Source of the DNA: Euryarchaeota archaeon UBA346
Lineage (GTDB): Archaea > Thermoplasmatota > E2 > DHVEG-1
Assembly (NCBI GenBank): GCA_002496355.1
Contig: DAJP01000107.1
Span: 20,067 to 27,474 of the forward strand
Direction: 5' to 3'
Length of the DNA stretch: 7,408 bases
Part shown: one piece after another, positions 1-5,635 of the stretch
Position numbering within the stretch: the first letter of the stretch is position 1
Layout of the letters: each line of letters starts with the position of its first letter
Made by a program: the position numbers and the translations under genes
Notes under the pieces: model-generated
What the model was told of the DNA's origin: nothing
What the model saw: only the letters and a program-made list of their open reading frames with translations
Database searches by the model: none

Positions 1-47
1 ACCAAGGCGATGACCACGAGCAGAAACGTGCTGTTCATATCAATCAT
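1..47 (-). CDS. mnhF: MnhF/MrpF-like antiporter subunit F, N-terminal fragment
   Basis: Only the first 15 codons lie in the window; the gene continues past base 1. The visible residues (MIDMNSTFLLVVIAL) are the hydrophobic beginning of a small membrane protein. The start codon overlaps the stop of mnhE in an ATGA arrangement (ATG at 47-45, TGA at 46-44), which implies translational coupling. MnhF follows MnhE in Mrp antiporter and Mbh-type operons, so identity is inferred mainly from position. A later in-frame ATG at codon 4 is an alternative start. The sequence alone is too short for a firm family call. Confidence 0.55.
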   Translation of the reverse strand, partial: MIDMNSTFLLVVIAL

Positions 48-571
48 TCCACGATCCTCCGGACCCACTTAGGAAAACTCCCGCAGATATACGTGCAATC
101 CACTGGTTTTTCCTCGAGTGCTTTTTTATCAACATTAATCCAATGGATGTACAAATCATTCGTGTCCTCATCGATGTCAACGCTTAAGGTCCCAGGAGTC
201 AGGGTAATGGAGTTGGCAAGCATCGTGATACCAAGATCTGTCCTCAGGCCAGGAGAGATTTTCACGATACCAGGATTGATCCTCCCGGTGATGACACGGT
301 ATGCGACATCGATGTTTGCTTTTGCAAGGCTGAAGAAAAACGGTCCAATGAGATATCCTATGAAAAACACCCAGCGGATCGGATTGAGCAGGTGATAATT
401 GTTTTTTACAAACACTTTCCTAGCGATGAACCCGACGACCAAGGAGATGAAAAGACCGAAGATCAATTCAATAGTACTCCACAGTCCGAGGATCTCTGAG
501 CCACTCCCGGTTGTCAACAGCAGATAGAGTATAAAACATACAATGGTCGTGATGACAAATGCCCTCATCAT
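44..571 (-). CDS. mnhE: MnhE/MrpE-like subunit of Na+/H+ antiporter or Mbh-type membrane complex
   Basis: Integral membrane subunit E of Mrp-type cation/proton antiporters, also found as an accessory subunit of energy-converting hydrogenase-like complexes. With the chosen start the protein is 175 residues. Hydrophobic segments lie at about residues 3-21, 33-51 and 66-86. They are followed by the conserved cytoplasmic part at about 98-129 with the family signatures INPGIVKISPGLRTDLGIT and ANSITLTPGTL. A GTG twelve bases further upstream (581-583) is possible. ATG at 571 is preferred because an AGGTG Shine-Dalgarno-like sequence (585-581) lies nine bases before it and overlaps the GTG. The next ATG (568) cannot be excluded. 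The gene is first in its transcription unit and overlaps mnhF by four bases. Which complex it serves cannot be decided here. Confidence 0.9.
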   Translation of the reverse strand: MMRAFVITTIVCFILYLLLTTGSGSEILGLWSTIELIFGLFISLVVGFIARKVFVKNNYHLLNPIRWVFFIGYLIGPFFFSLAKANIDVAYRVITGRINPGIVKISPGLRTDLGITMLANSITLTPGTLSVDIDEDTNDLYIHWINVDKKALEEKPVDCTYICGSFPKWVRRIVE

Positions 572-621
572 GTACCCCCACACCTATTCTGTTATCGTCC
601 ATAAGGTAATAGGGATTGTTG

Positions 622-629
622 TTAAAAAC
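622..629 (-). promoter_or_regulatory. Possible TATA box of the mnhE operon
   Basis: On the minus strand an AGTTTTTAAC stretch lies about 55 bases before the mnhE ATG. This would place transcription start near base 600 and leave a leader of about 28 bases carrying the AGGTG site. It is a weak match to the archaeal box. A second T-rich stretch further upstream (about 648-657) is an alternative. Confidence 0.25.
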
Positions 630-688
630 TTACGGTTTGAACAAGGGAAATAAAAGAGGATATCAAGAAAAAACAGTGACGTCAAAAC

Positions 689-697
689 ACTTAAACA
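689..697 (+). promoter_or_regulatory. Possible TATA box of thyX
   Basis: The ACTTAAACA sequence lies about 35 bases before the thyX ATG, so transcription would begin near base 719 with a leader of only about ten bases. No clear Shine-Dalgarno sequence precedes the ATG, which fits a very short leader. A perfect eight-base palindrome TGACGTCA (677-684) sits just upstream of the box and could be an operator, though one such palindrome is expected by chance in a gap of this size. Confidence 0.35.
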
Positions 698-728
698 GTT
701 CATGAGATAAGGGATATGGGAAACCTGT

Positions 729-1388
729 ATGCATGTGAAACTGATTGGGTACACAACAGACCCAGAAAAGCTACCTGCGATGGCTGCTACATTGACCCAC
801 AGTAAGACAAAACCAGAGGACCTCCAGGACATGCCGCTGAAGAAACAGGTGGCTATTTTAGAACAGGTGCTGAAACTTGGGCATACCAGTGTCATTGAGC
901 ATGCTTCATTTACATTTGCGATTAGTGATGTGAGCAGGTCACTGACTCATCAGCTCGTTCGGCATCGTATCGCGAGTTATTCTCAGCAAAGCCAGCGTTA
1001 TGTCAACCTCAATGACCCACACTATGTGATCCCACCGTTGATCTCCAAGGATAAGAAGACAAAGAACGCCTATGAACAAACCATGGAGGTTATCTGGGAA
1101 CATTATAACAAATTACTCCAGCTTGGCATCCCTGCAGAGGATGCGAGGTACGTCCTTCCGAATGCGACCTGTACGAATATCATGGTGACGATGAACGCAC
1201 GGTCCTTGTTGAATTTCTTTGAGCTACGGTGTTGTCTGCATGCGCAATGGGAAATCCGTCAGCTCGCAAATAAGATGCTTCATGAGGTAAAGAAGGTCGC
1301 TCCGACGATTTTTCGATCTGCTGGACCTACCTGTAGAACAAAAGGATTCTGCCCGGAGAAGAAAAAAGATTGTCCTTTGTATCCGTAG
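729..1388 (+). CDS. thyX: Flavin-dependent thymidylate synthase ThyX
   Basis: Makes dTMP from dUMP using methylene-tetrahydrofolate (or an archaeal equivalent), with FAD and NADPH. Length (219 residues) is normal for the family. The diagnostic ThyX motif is present as RHRIASYSQQS at residues 78-88, followed by QRY; these residues bind dUMP and flavin. Other conserved blocks are the N-terminal GHTSVIEHA (51-59) and the C-terminal half EDARYVLPNA...MNARSLLNFFELR (137-167). The C-terminus carries cysteines at 202, 208 and 215 (spacing C-x5-C-x6-C), a tail seen in some anaerobe ThyX proteins that may bind a metal. The start gives the usual short lead-in (MHVKLIGYT). The riboflavin reductase gene starts nine bases after the stop, so the two are probably co-transcribed. 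No classical thymidylate synthase (ThyA) gene is visible in the window. Confidence 0.97.
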   Translation: MHVKLIGYTTDPEKLPAMAATLTHSKTKPEDLQDMPLKKQVAILEQVLKLGHTSVIEHASFTFAISDVSRSLTHQLVRHRIASYSQQSQRYVNLNDPHYVIPPLISKDKKTKNAYEQTMEVIWEHYNKLLQLGIPAEDARYVLPNATCTNIMVTMNARSLLNFFELRCCLHAQWEIRQLANKMLHEVKKVAPTIFRSAGPTCRTKGFCPEKKKDCPLYP

Positions 1389-1397
1389 TGAGATGAA

Positions 1398-2048
1398 ATG
1401 AAACGACCCCATGTGACCATCAATTGTGCGATGTCTGCGGACGGAAAGATTGCTTCGCCAGCACGCAAGCAAATACGGATCTCCTCTGAGCAGGATCTGC
1501 AGCGAATGTATCAGCTGCGCCATGAGTCTGATGCGGTACTGGTTGGGATTGAAACAATCCTTGCGGATGATCCAAAGCTCACGGTCAAAGAATCCTATGT
1601 TCCGCATCCGAGACAGCCGCTTCGGGTGATCCTTGATAGCAAAGGAAGGACACCAGTTGATGCCCTTGCATTAAATACAGTCTCAAAAACCTTGATTCTC
1701 ACGACCACGGGACATAAGAGAACATATGACGGGTCACATATCGAGGTTGTGGAATGCGAAACCGATGATGAGGGATTCATTGATGTGAGGAATGCGTTGG
1801 AGATTCTTTCCCGGAAGGGTGTTCAGAGGCTGCTTGTGGAGGGGGGCGGCACCGTTATTTGGAAATTCCTGACAAGCAGGGTCGTCGATGATCTTTATAT
1901 CTACATCGGCTCCTGTATCATCGGAGGTAAGGACACACCGACCGTTGCTGATGGGGAAGGGATCCATGGTGGGGAAGTAATTCCACTGAAGATTGTTGAT
2001 GTAAAACAAGGTGGGTCTGGTGTACTGATCCATTATCAGCCGCTATGA
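1398..2048 (+). CDS. arfC: 2,5-diamino-6-(ribosylamino)-4(3H)-pyrimidinone 5'-phosphate reductase (riboflavin synthesis)
   Basis: Reduces the ribosyl group of the early riboflavin intermediate to ribityl, using NAD(P)H. It acts in the archaeal/fungal order of the pathway, where reduction precedes deamination. The 216-residue protein is only the reductase domain (the RibD C-terminal domain family, like yeast Rib7 and MJ0671) with no fused deaminase. Visible motifs: SADGKIAS (13-20), SDAVLVGIETILADDPKLTV (44-63, substrate and nucleotide site), PLRVILDSKGRTP (74-86) and the glycine-rich LLVEGGGTVIWKF (145-157). The start at 1398 follows the thyX stop closely. A GTGA at 1389-1392 is a weak Shine-Dalgarno candidate, and the ATG at 1393 runs into a stop after two codons. 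Pairing with thyX, an FAD enzyme, makes biochemical sense. The name ribD is also used for this family. Confidence 0.93.
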   Translation: MKRPHVTINCAMSADGKIASPARKQIRISSEQDLQRMYQLRHESDAVLVGIETILADDPKLTVKESYVPHPRQPLRVILDSKGRTPVDALALNTVSKTLILTTTGHKRTYDGSHIEVVECETDDEGFIDVRNALEILSRKGVQRLLVEGGGTVIWKFLTSRVVDDLYIYIGSCIIGGKDTPTVADGEGIHGGEVIPLKIVDVKQGGSGVLIHYQPL

Positions 2049-2057
2049 CGAGGAATG

Positions 2058-2103
2058 TTTTTTTTAAATGTTAATAGTTAAAAATTGAACGAAATCGTTT
2101 TTT
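2058..2103 (+). terminator. Oligo-T terminator region after arfC
   Basis: Ten bases past the arfC stop is a run of eight T (2058-2065), and a run of six T follows at 2098-2103. Archaeal RNA polymerase stops at such T tracts without needing a hairpin. The second run directly follows a small dyad AACGA-AA-TCGTT (2088-2099). Together they probably end the thyX-arfC transcript. Confidence 0.55.
2085..2095 (+). promoter_or_regulatory. 11-base motif TTGAACGAAAT, copy 1
   Basis: This sequence is repeated exactly, in opposite orientation, just upstream of the TATA box of the Lrp-type regulator gene (5479-5489). Here it lies between two oligo-T runs, about 400 bases before the protease gene. It overlaps the AACGA/TCGTT dyad, so it could be part of a terminator rather than an operator. 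A role as a regulator binding site is inference. Confidence 0.3.
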
Positions 2104-2330
2104 ACCAGCATATTTTAGTTATTTGACCAAAAAACCTTCCATAACGTTTATTATTCTAGGTGCTCCTTCCAACCTCATGGGGAATTTATGAAGTATTGGT
2201 ACCAGTGGGGGTAAGACGATAAAAAAATTAAGCGACTCTGGATTGGATTGTGGGAATATATTTGTCTCACCAAAGATGAATATAAAGTGTTTTAAGATTT
2301 GTGTTTCCCCATTCCTCCTCCTTCTCCTTA

Positions 2331-2366
2331 TCAGTTTGGATATCCGCCTTAGATACCCAAAACTGA
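2331..2366. repeat. Imperfect inverted repeat (hairpin) before the protease gene
   Basis: The left arm TCAGTTTGGATATC (2331-2344) pairs with the right arm GATACCCAAAACTGA (2352-2366): seven pairs, a one-base bulge, two pairs, one A-C mismatch, four pairs, with a seven-base loop. A pyrimidine-rich tract precedes it. No T run follows on the plus strand, so it is not a standard terminator. It could be an RNA structure or a protein binding site; it ends about 90 bases upstream of the protease TATA box. Confidence 0.6.
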
Positions 2367-2452
2367 GTTATTCTATGTCCAGGTCGTATTCGCTTCCTTA
2401 ACAAATCATTAAATTCGTATTACCCCTCCCGGTGCTATATTCTTGAATAGGA

Positions 2453-2462
2453 AGTTATATAG
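2453..2462 (+). promoter_or_regulatory. Likely TATA box of the C25 protease gene
   Basis: AGTTATATAG lies about 43 bases before the ATG. This places transcription start near 2483 and gives a leader of about 18 bases. That leader contains GAGG (2487-2490), ten bases before the ATG, and AAGGAATC directly before it, so this gene, unlike lrp and purF, probably uses a leader with a ribosome binding site. Confidence 0.5.
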
Positions 2463-2500
2463 GGAGAAACTGCATGACATTTTCCTGAGGAAAAGGAATC

Positions 2501-4465
2501 ATGAAGTTATCTGTGTTCTTCGTTGTGGGATTTTTAATGTTGAACAGTGCTCTGATCGCTGGCCTGGCAGAAGAAAAAGACACCTTGACGCACCACTTGT
2601 CCCTCTCCTTTGAAAAACCTACCTTGTTCGAGAACGGATCGACCGTGACCGTCCTCATGGACGGTGCACCAGCGTGTGTGTACCAACCGGGTCATCCTGT
2701 ACTTCCGATGTACACAACCACACTTCAACTACCATTTGGATCGGTGATTCGAGAGGTCTCTATTCAGCACGATACAGTAAAATCCCAGATCCTTCAGAAA
2801 AGAATCACTCTTGCACCAGATCCTTTCATCCAAGGTATCAACGGGTATCCCACTGAGGTTCCCATCCATGAGGAACCAATGGATTCTCCGGAGTTCTACC
2901 CCTCCAAATGGTTCACGTATTCCACCGGTGGTGGATTGAACCAGGATGGAAAACATGTCACATTTTTCACATTACGGGTTTATCCTGTGCGATACAATCA
3001 GGTGACTGATACCGTACAGTATCTTGATTCCTGTGATATCATCATCACTTACGAACCGTTGGCTGATTCTCCGTTTCCAAATCAAGCGACTAACGATCTT
3101 GTCATCATCTGCCCTACACAGTTCGTCCTACCGTTATTACCGTTAGTGGAACATAAGAAGGTCATCGGTATCCGCACCCAGATTATCACCCTTGCAGATA
3201 TCTATCGTAATTACCCAGGGTATGATCGACCTGAACAGATCAAGTATTGTATCAAAGATGTCGTTGAGAACTGGGGAACGACCTACGTGCTGTTCATTGG
3301 CGGTCTGAAATCCCATCTTGCGGGCAAACCACGTGATGATCTTAACACGGGAACCCGTGATTGGTATGTTCCCGTACGATATACGAATCTTTGGGACGAT
3401 GACGTCCTCTATGACCCTGGTTTTATCAGCGATCTGTATTATGCAGATATCTATGATGGCCAAGGGAGTTTTTGCACATGGGATTCTTTTGGGGACGGAG
3501 TATACGGAGGATGGTCGCATTTCGATCGAAATACACCAGACTACCCCGTGGATCAAATCGATTTCTACCCAGACATCTATCTGGGGAGACTCCCCTGCCG
3601 GAACATTGGTGAAGTACAACGGATCGTGAAGAAGATCATTACCTATGAGAAAACATCAGCGGACCCGTCATGGTTTCAGAAGATCGTTGTTGTCGGGGGA
3701 GACCCTTATGATGATCAGGGGACTAATTATATAGAAGGGGAGAAAATCGGTGAAAAAGCAGTCTCGTATATGACTGGATTTGAAGCAACAAGATTGTTCG
3801 CCTCAAACCGGTATACAGACCCGGAGTTCACCCCGTTATCACAAAACATTATCAGAGAAATCAACCAAGGATGCGGGTTTTTGCTCTTCGATGGGCACGG
3901 AGGACCATCCTGGTGGAACACCTTCTGGCCTGGTGAGTTCGACTCCTTAATAGAAAAAGGGGGACTCTCCATCGCTCAATTCTTCCAGCTGCAGAATGGC
4001 GGTAAGCTTCCGGTTTGCATCATCGGTGGTTGTCATAACAACCTGCTCAATGTGTCGTTCCTATCAACGGTCACCGACCCTCGCAATAGACGCTCCACCT
4101 GGTCCAACGGGGTCCCGATCCTTGAATGCTGGGGATGGAGCCTTACCGTAAAAAAGAATGGAGGGGCGATCGCCACCATCGGAAACACCGGGCTTGGATT
4201 AGAGGCAGGTGGAGAAGTCGGAGACCTCAACGGGGATGGAATCAATGAACCTGATTGTATCGAATCACTCTGCGGGTATCTGGAGACACAATTTTTCAAA
4301 GGCTATCAAGTGAACCATATCGACATCTTAGGAAAAAACTGGTGTCATACGATCGCCGAGTACCTCCGCATCTACCCAGGGATGGACGGATGGAGCGATG
4401 CAAAAACCCTTGAACAATGGATGTTATTCGGTGACCCGACCCTGAAGATCGGCGGGTACGCATAA
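2501..4465 (+). CDS. Secreted gingipain-like cysteine protease (peptidase family C25)
   Basis: Extracellular protease of 654 residues. A Sec signal peptide is clear: K2, hydrophobic core about 3-20, probable cleavage after AGLA (residue 23). Residues about 25-195 resemble the C25 propeptide, with the typical GHPVLPMYTTTLQLPFGSVI stretch. The catalytic domain starts near N198 (NDLVIICP). The expected catalytic pair is present: H466 in LLFDGHGGPSWW and C511 in VCIIGGCHNN. The domain ends as usual with LFGDPTLKIGG, and the protein stops two residues later, so there is no C-terminal sorting domain, PKD/Ig repeat or membrane anchor. An EF-hand-like loop DLNGDGINEPD (575-585) may bind calcium. Specificity (Arg, Lys or other) cannot be read from the sequence. 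It has its own promoter and converges on the Lrp-type gene with three bases between the stops. C25 proteases have been reported in protein-degrading sediment archaea. Confidence 0.9.
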   Translation: MKLSVFFVVGFLMLNSALIAGLAEEKDTLTHHLSLSFEKPTLFENGSTVTVLMDGAPACVYQPGHPVLPMYTTTLQLPFGSVIREVSIQHDTVKSQILQKRITLAPDPFIQGINGYPTEVPIHEEPMDSPEFYPSKWFTYSTGGGLNQDGKHVTFFTLRVYPVRYNQVTDTVQYLDSCDIIITYEPLADSPFPNQATNDLVIICPTQFVLPLLPLVEHKKVIGIRTQIITLADIYRNYPGYDRPEQIKYCIKDVVENWGTTYVLFIGGLKSHLAGKPRDDLNTGTRDWYVPVRYTNLWDDDVLYDPGFISDLYYADIYDGQGSFCTWDSFGDGVYGGWSHFDRNTPDYPVDQIDFYPDIYLGRLPCRNIGEVQRIVKKIITYEKTSADPSWFQKIVVVGGDPYDDQGTNYIEGEKIGEKAVSYMTGFEATRLFASNRYTDPEFTPLSQNIIREINQGCGFLLFDGHGGPSWWNTFWPGEFDSLIEKGGLSIAQFFQLQNGGKLPVCIIGGCHNNLLNVSFLSTVTDPRNRRSTWSNGVPILECWGWSLTVKKNGGAIATIGNTGLGLEAGGEVGDLNGDGINEPDCIESLCGYLETQFFKGYQVNHIDILGKNWCHTIAEYLRIYPGMDGWSDAKTLEQWMLFGDPTLKIGGYA

Positions 4466-4468
4466 CAC

Positions 4469-5437
4469 CTAGGCTTCTGGCATGTAGTTCATTTTATGCA
4501 ACTTTGATGCGTACACGTATCTGTATTTCTTTATCACATCAGGGAATTTGTTAATCAGGTCTTTCATGATCTCATGGAATTGCTCCAGGCTCTGAACATG
4601 GTATTCCAGCTCAAGGTCAGAGATCCCGACTGATTTGTCGATTCGAACAAGGTACGGGTTTGTTTTTATGTAGTTGATGATCTTCCCTCGCTGCCGGTAA
4701 TCCTTCAGGTCAATGTCTGCTTTGAAGAACTGATACCCTAACTTCCCCAGGTCGATATCCGATCGAAACCCCTGGATGATTCCTGTTTTCATGAGTTTCT
4801 TGATTCGATAGTTCACCACTGCAACCGTAGTATTGGACCTCTTGGCTATTTCTTTGACGGGCATGCGGGCGTGAGGTGCGATCAACCGGAGGAGTTTGAA
4901 ATCCAGTTCGTCTATCTGCACCTGGGCGCCTCCACCCGTGATCTCAAATTTCGTGCGATCTGATTTTTTGACATCATCGAGAAGATAGGAATGTCGGTAG
5001 GAATATATCTGGATGTATAAGGAGAACTGTTGTTCCAGGAAATAATCCCGGAACCGCTTAAGGGTCTCTTCCCAGAACGAGTAGAAATCGTTGATGTCTT
5101 TGACCCACATGATCAACGCAAGATCGAATCGACCTTCAGCAGAAATCGTCCACCAGTTCAGCTTCTGACTGGTGAAATAGTCGATGATTTCTTTTTCTTT
5201 CTCTTGGGTCATGTATTGATACACAAGGTAGAGACGGCAGGCGATGTACCCGAGTTTGAATGCGTCGATGACTGTGTAGAAGGTCTTGATGATCCCGTTC
5301 TCAATCAACTTATTGACTCGATAGGCTACGACGGTTTTTGAGAGCCCGACTTTACTTCCGATTTTCGCAAACGATTGACGCGAATCAAGATCAAGCTGGT
5401 AGAGGATCTCCCGATCTTTCGAATCAATTTTCACCAT
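4469..5437 (-). CDS. Tandem-fused Lrp/AsnC-type transcriptional regulator
   Basis: Double-length (322 residues) member of the Lrp/AsnC family, whose members usually have about 150 residues, bind DNA as dimers or octamers and often sense amino acids. Two complete units are visible. The first has a helix-turn-helix at about 3-58 (IDSKDREILYQL, GLSKTVVAYRVNKLIENGII) and a ligand/oligomerisation domain at about 64-145 (ISAEGRFDLALIMW). A linker rich in Gly (GGGAQVQ, 168-174) follows. The second has a helix-turn-helix at about 175-228 (IDELDFKLLRLI, VAVVNYRIKKLMKTGII) and a second domain at about 234-310 (VGISDLELEYHVQSLEQFHEI). The halves differ clearly, so this is an old duplication. The fused siroheme decarboxylase NirDL has the same architecture, but its His-containing catalytic motif is not seen. 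The start is supported by the TATA box placed for a leaderless mRNA. Divergent from purF, convergent with the protease. Confidence 0.9.
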   Translation of the reverse strand: MVKIDSKDREILYQLDLDSRQSFAKIGSKVGLSKTVVAYRVNKLIENGIIKTFYTVIDAFKLGYIACRLYLVYQYMTQEKEKEIIDYFTSQKLNWWTISAEGRFDLALIMWVKDINDFYSFWEETLKRFRDYFLEQQFSLYIQIYSYRHSYLLDDVKKSDRTKFEITGGGAQVQIDELDFKLLRLIAPHARMPVKEIAKRSNTTVAVVNYRIKKLMKTGIIQGFRSDIDLGKLGYQFFKADIDLKDYRQRGKIINYIKTNPYLVRIDKSVGISDLELEYHVQSLEQFHEIMKDLINKFPDVIKKYRYVYASKLHKMNYMPEA

Positions 5438-5463
5438 ACAGATATGTTCGTAACAAGAATAGA

Positions 5464-5472
5464 GTATAAAAA
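5464..5472 (-). promoter_or_regulatory. TATA box of the Lrp-type regulator (near-leaderless transcript)
   Basis: On the minus strand TTTTTATAC is centred about 31 bases before the ATG at 5437, so transcription should start only a few bases before the start codon. No Shine-Dalgarno sequence is present in the short remaining stretch, as expected for a leaderless archaeal mRNA. Confidence 0.55.
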
Positions 5473-5478
5473 TTTTTT

Positions 5479-5492
5479 ATTTCGTTCAAAAT
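5479..5492 (-). promoter_or_regulatory. 11-base motif TTGAACGAAAT, copy 2, upstream of the regulator's TATA box
   Basis: Read on the minus strand this is ATTTTGAACGAAAT, with the 11-base core (5479-5489) identical to 2085-2095. It lies a few bases upstream of the TATA box, next to or over the expected TFB recognition element, a position where archaeal regulators activate or repress. AT-rich ends around a short core suit an Lrp-type site, and Lrp proteins often control their own gene. Binding is inferred. Confidence 0.35.
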
Positions 5493-5554
5493 AAGAGACA
5501 TATATTAAGACGAAAATATAATACCACGAGAGAAACAAAAGGAAAAACAAGGGA

Positions 5555-5567
5555 TTTCTCCGAGAAA
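5555..5567. promoter_or_regulatory. Dyad TTTCTC-C-GAGAAA in the lrp-purF gap
   Basis: A perfect six-base inverted repeat with one central base lies about 36 bases upstream of the purF TATA box. A further GAGAAA half-site is found at 5530-5535, 32 bases (about three helical turns) from the one at 5562-5567, on the same face of the DNA. This layout suggests an operator for a dimeric or multimeric regulator acting on purF, lrp or both. Confidence 0.35.
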
Positions 5568-5601
5568 AAGAACATGGCATCTCATCAAGGATACGGAAAA
5601 C

Positions 5602-5610
5602 CTATAAATA
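5602..5610 (+). promoter_or_regulatory. TATA box of purF (near-leaderless transcript)
   Basis: CTATAAATA is a good match to the archaeal TATA consensus, with a GGAAAAC stretch just upstream that could serve as the TFB element. Its centre lies about 30 bases before the purF ATG, so the mRNA should begin within a few bases of the start codon. No Shine-Dalgarno sequence is visible. Confidence 0.7.
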
Positions 5611-5635
5611 AGGTATCTTCAATCACGGTTTACAC

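Larger units (their letters stand above)
2049..2500. other. 452-base gap between arfC and the C25 protease gene
   Basis: No convincing protein gene is seen here. The first 110 bases are AT-rich and hold two oligo-T runs (terminator candidates) and the 11-base motif shared with the regulator's promoter. The middle contains a pyrimidine-rich tract (about 2307-2330) running straight into a long imperfect hairpin (2331-2366). A 41-codon ORF (2276-2401) spans tract and hairpin: it has a hydrophobic stretch SPFLLLLLISL but weak start signals, and an ORF of this length is expected by chance. The last 50 bases carry the protease promoter and ribosome binding site. No tRNA, CRISPR repeat or known riboswitch was recognised. 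Confidence 0.6.

Noticed and set aside
677..684. Perfect palindrome TGACGTCA upstream of thyX
   Set aside because: An eight-base palindrome is expected about once in every 256 bases, and no second copy was seen, so it is only noted as a possible operator.
584..895. 103-codon minus-strand ORF overlapping the start of thyX
   Set aside because: It is antisense to conserved thyX coding sequence, has no recognisable domain and occupies the mnhE promoter region.
2188..2214. Eight-codon ORF MKYWYQWG, rich in Trp and Tyr, resembling an attenuation leader peptide
   Set aside because: No aromatic amino-acid gene follows, no alternative hairpins with a terminator are visible right after it, and such attenuation is not typical in archaea.
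3143..3619. 158-codon minus-strand ORF inside the protease gene
   Set aside because: It is a shadow of the protease frame with no domain signature or start signals.
4469..5437. Fused siroheme decarboxylase (NirDL/AhbAB type) as an alternative identity
   Set aside because: Architecture and length fit, but the His-containing catalytic motif of those enzymes is not seen, whereas both helix-turn-helix regions look intact.
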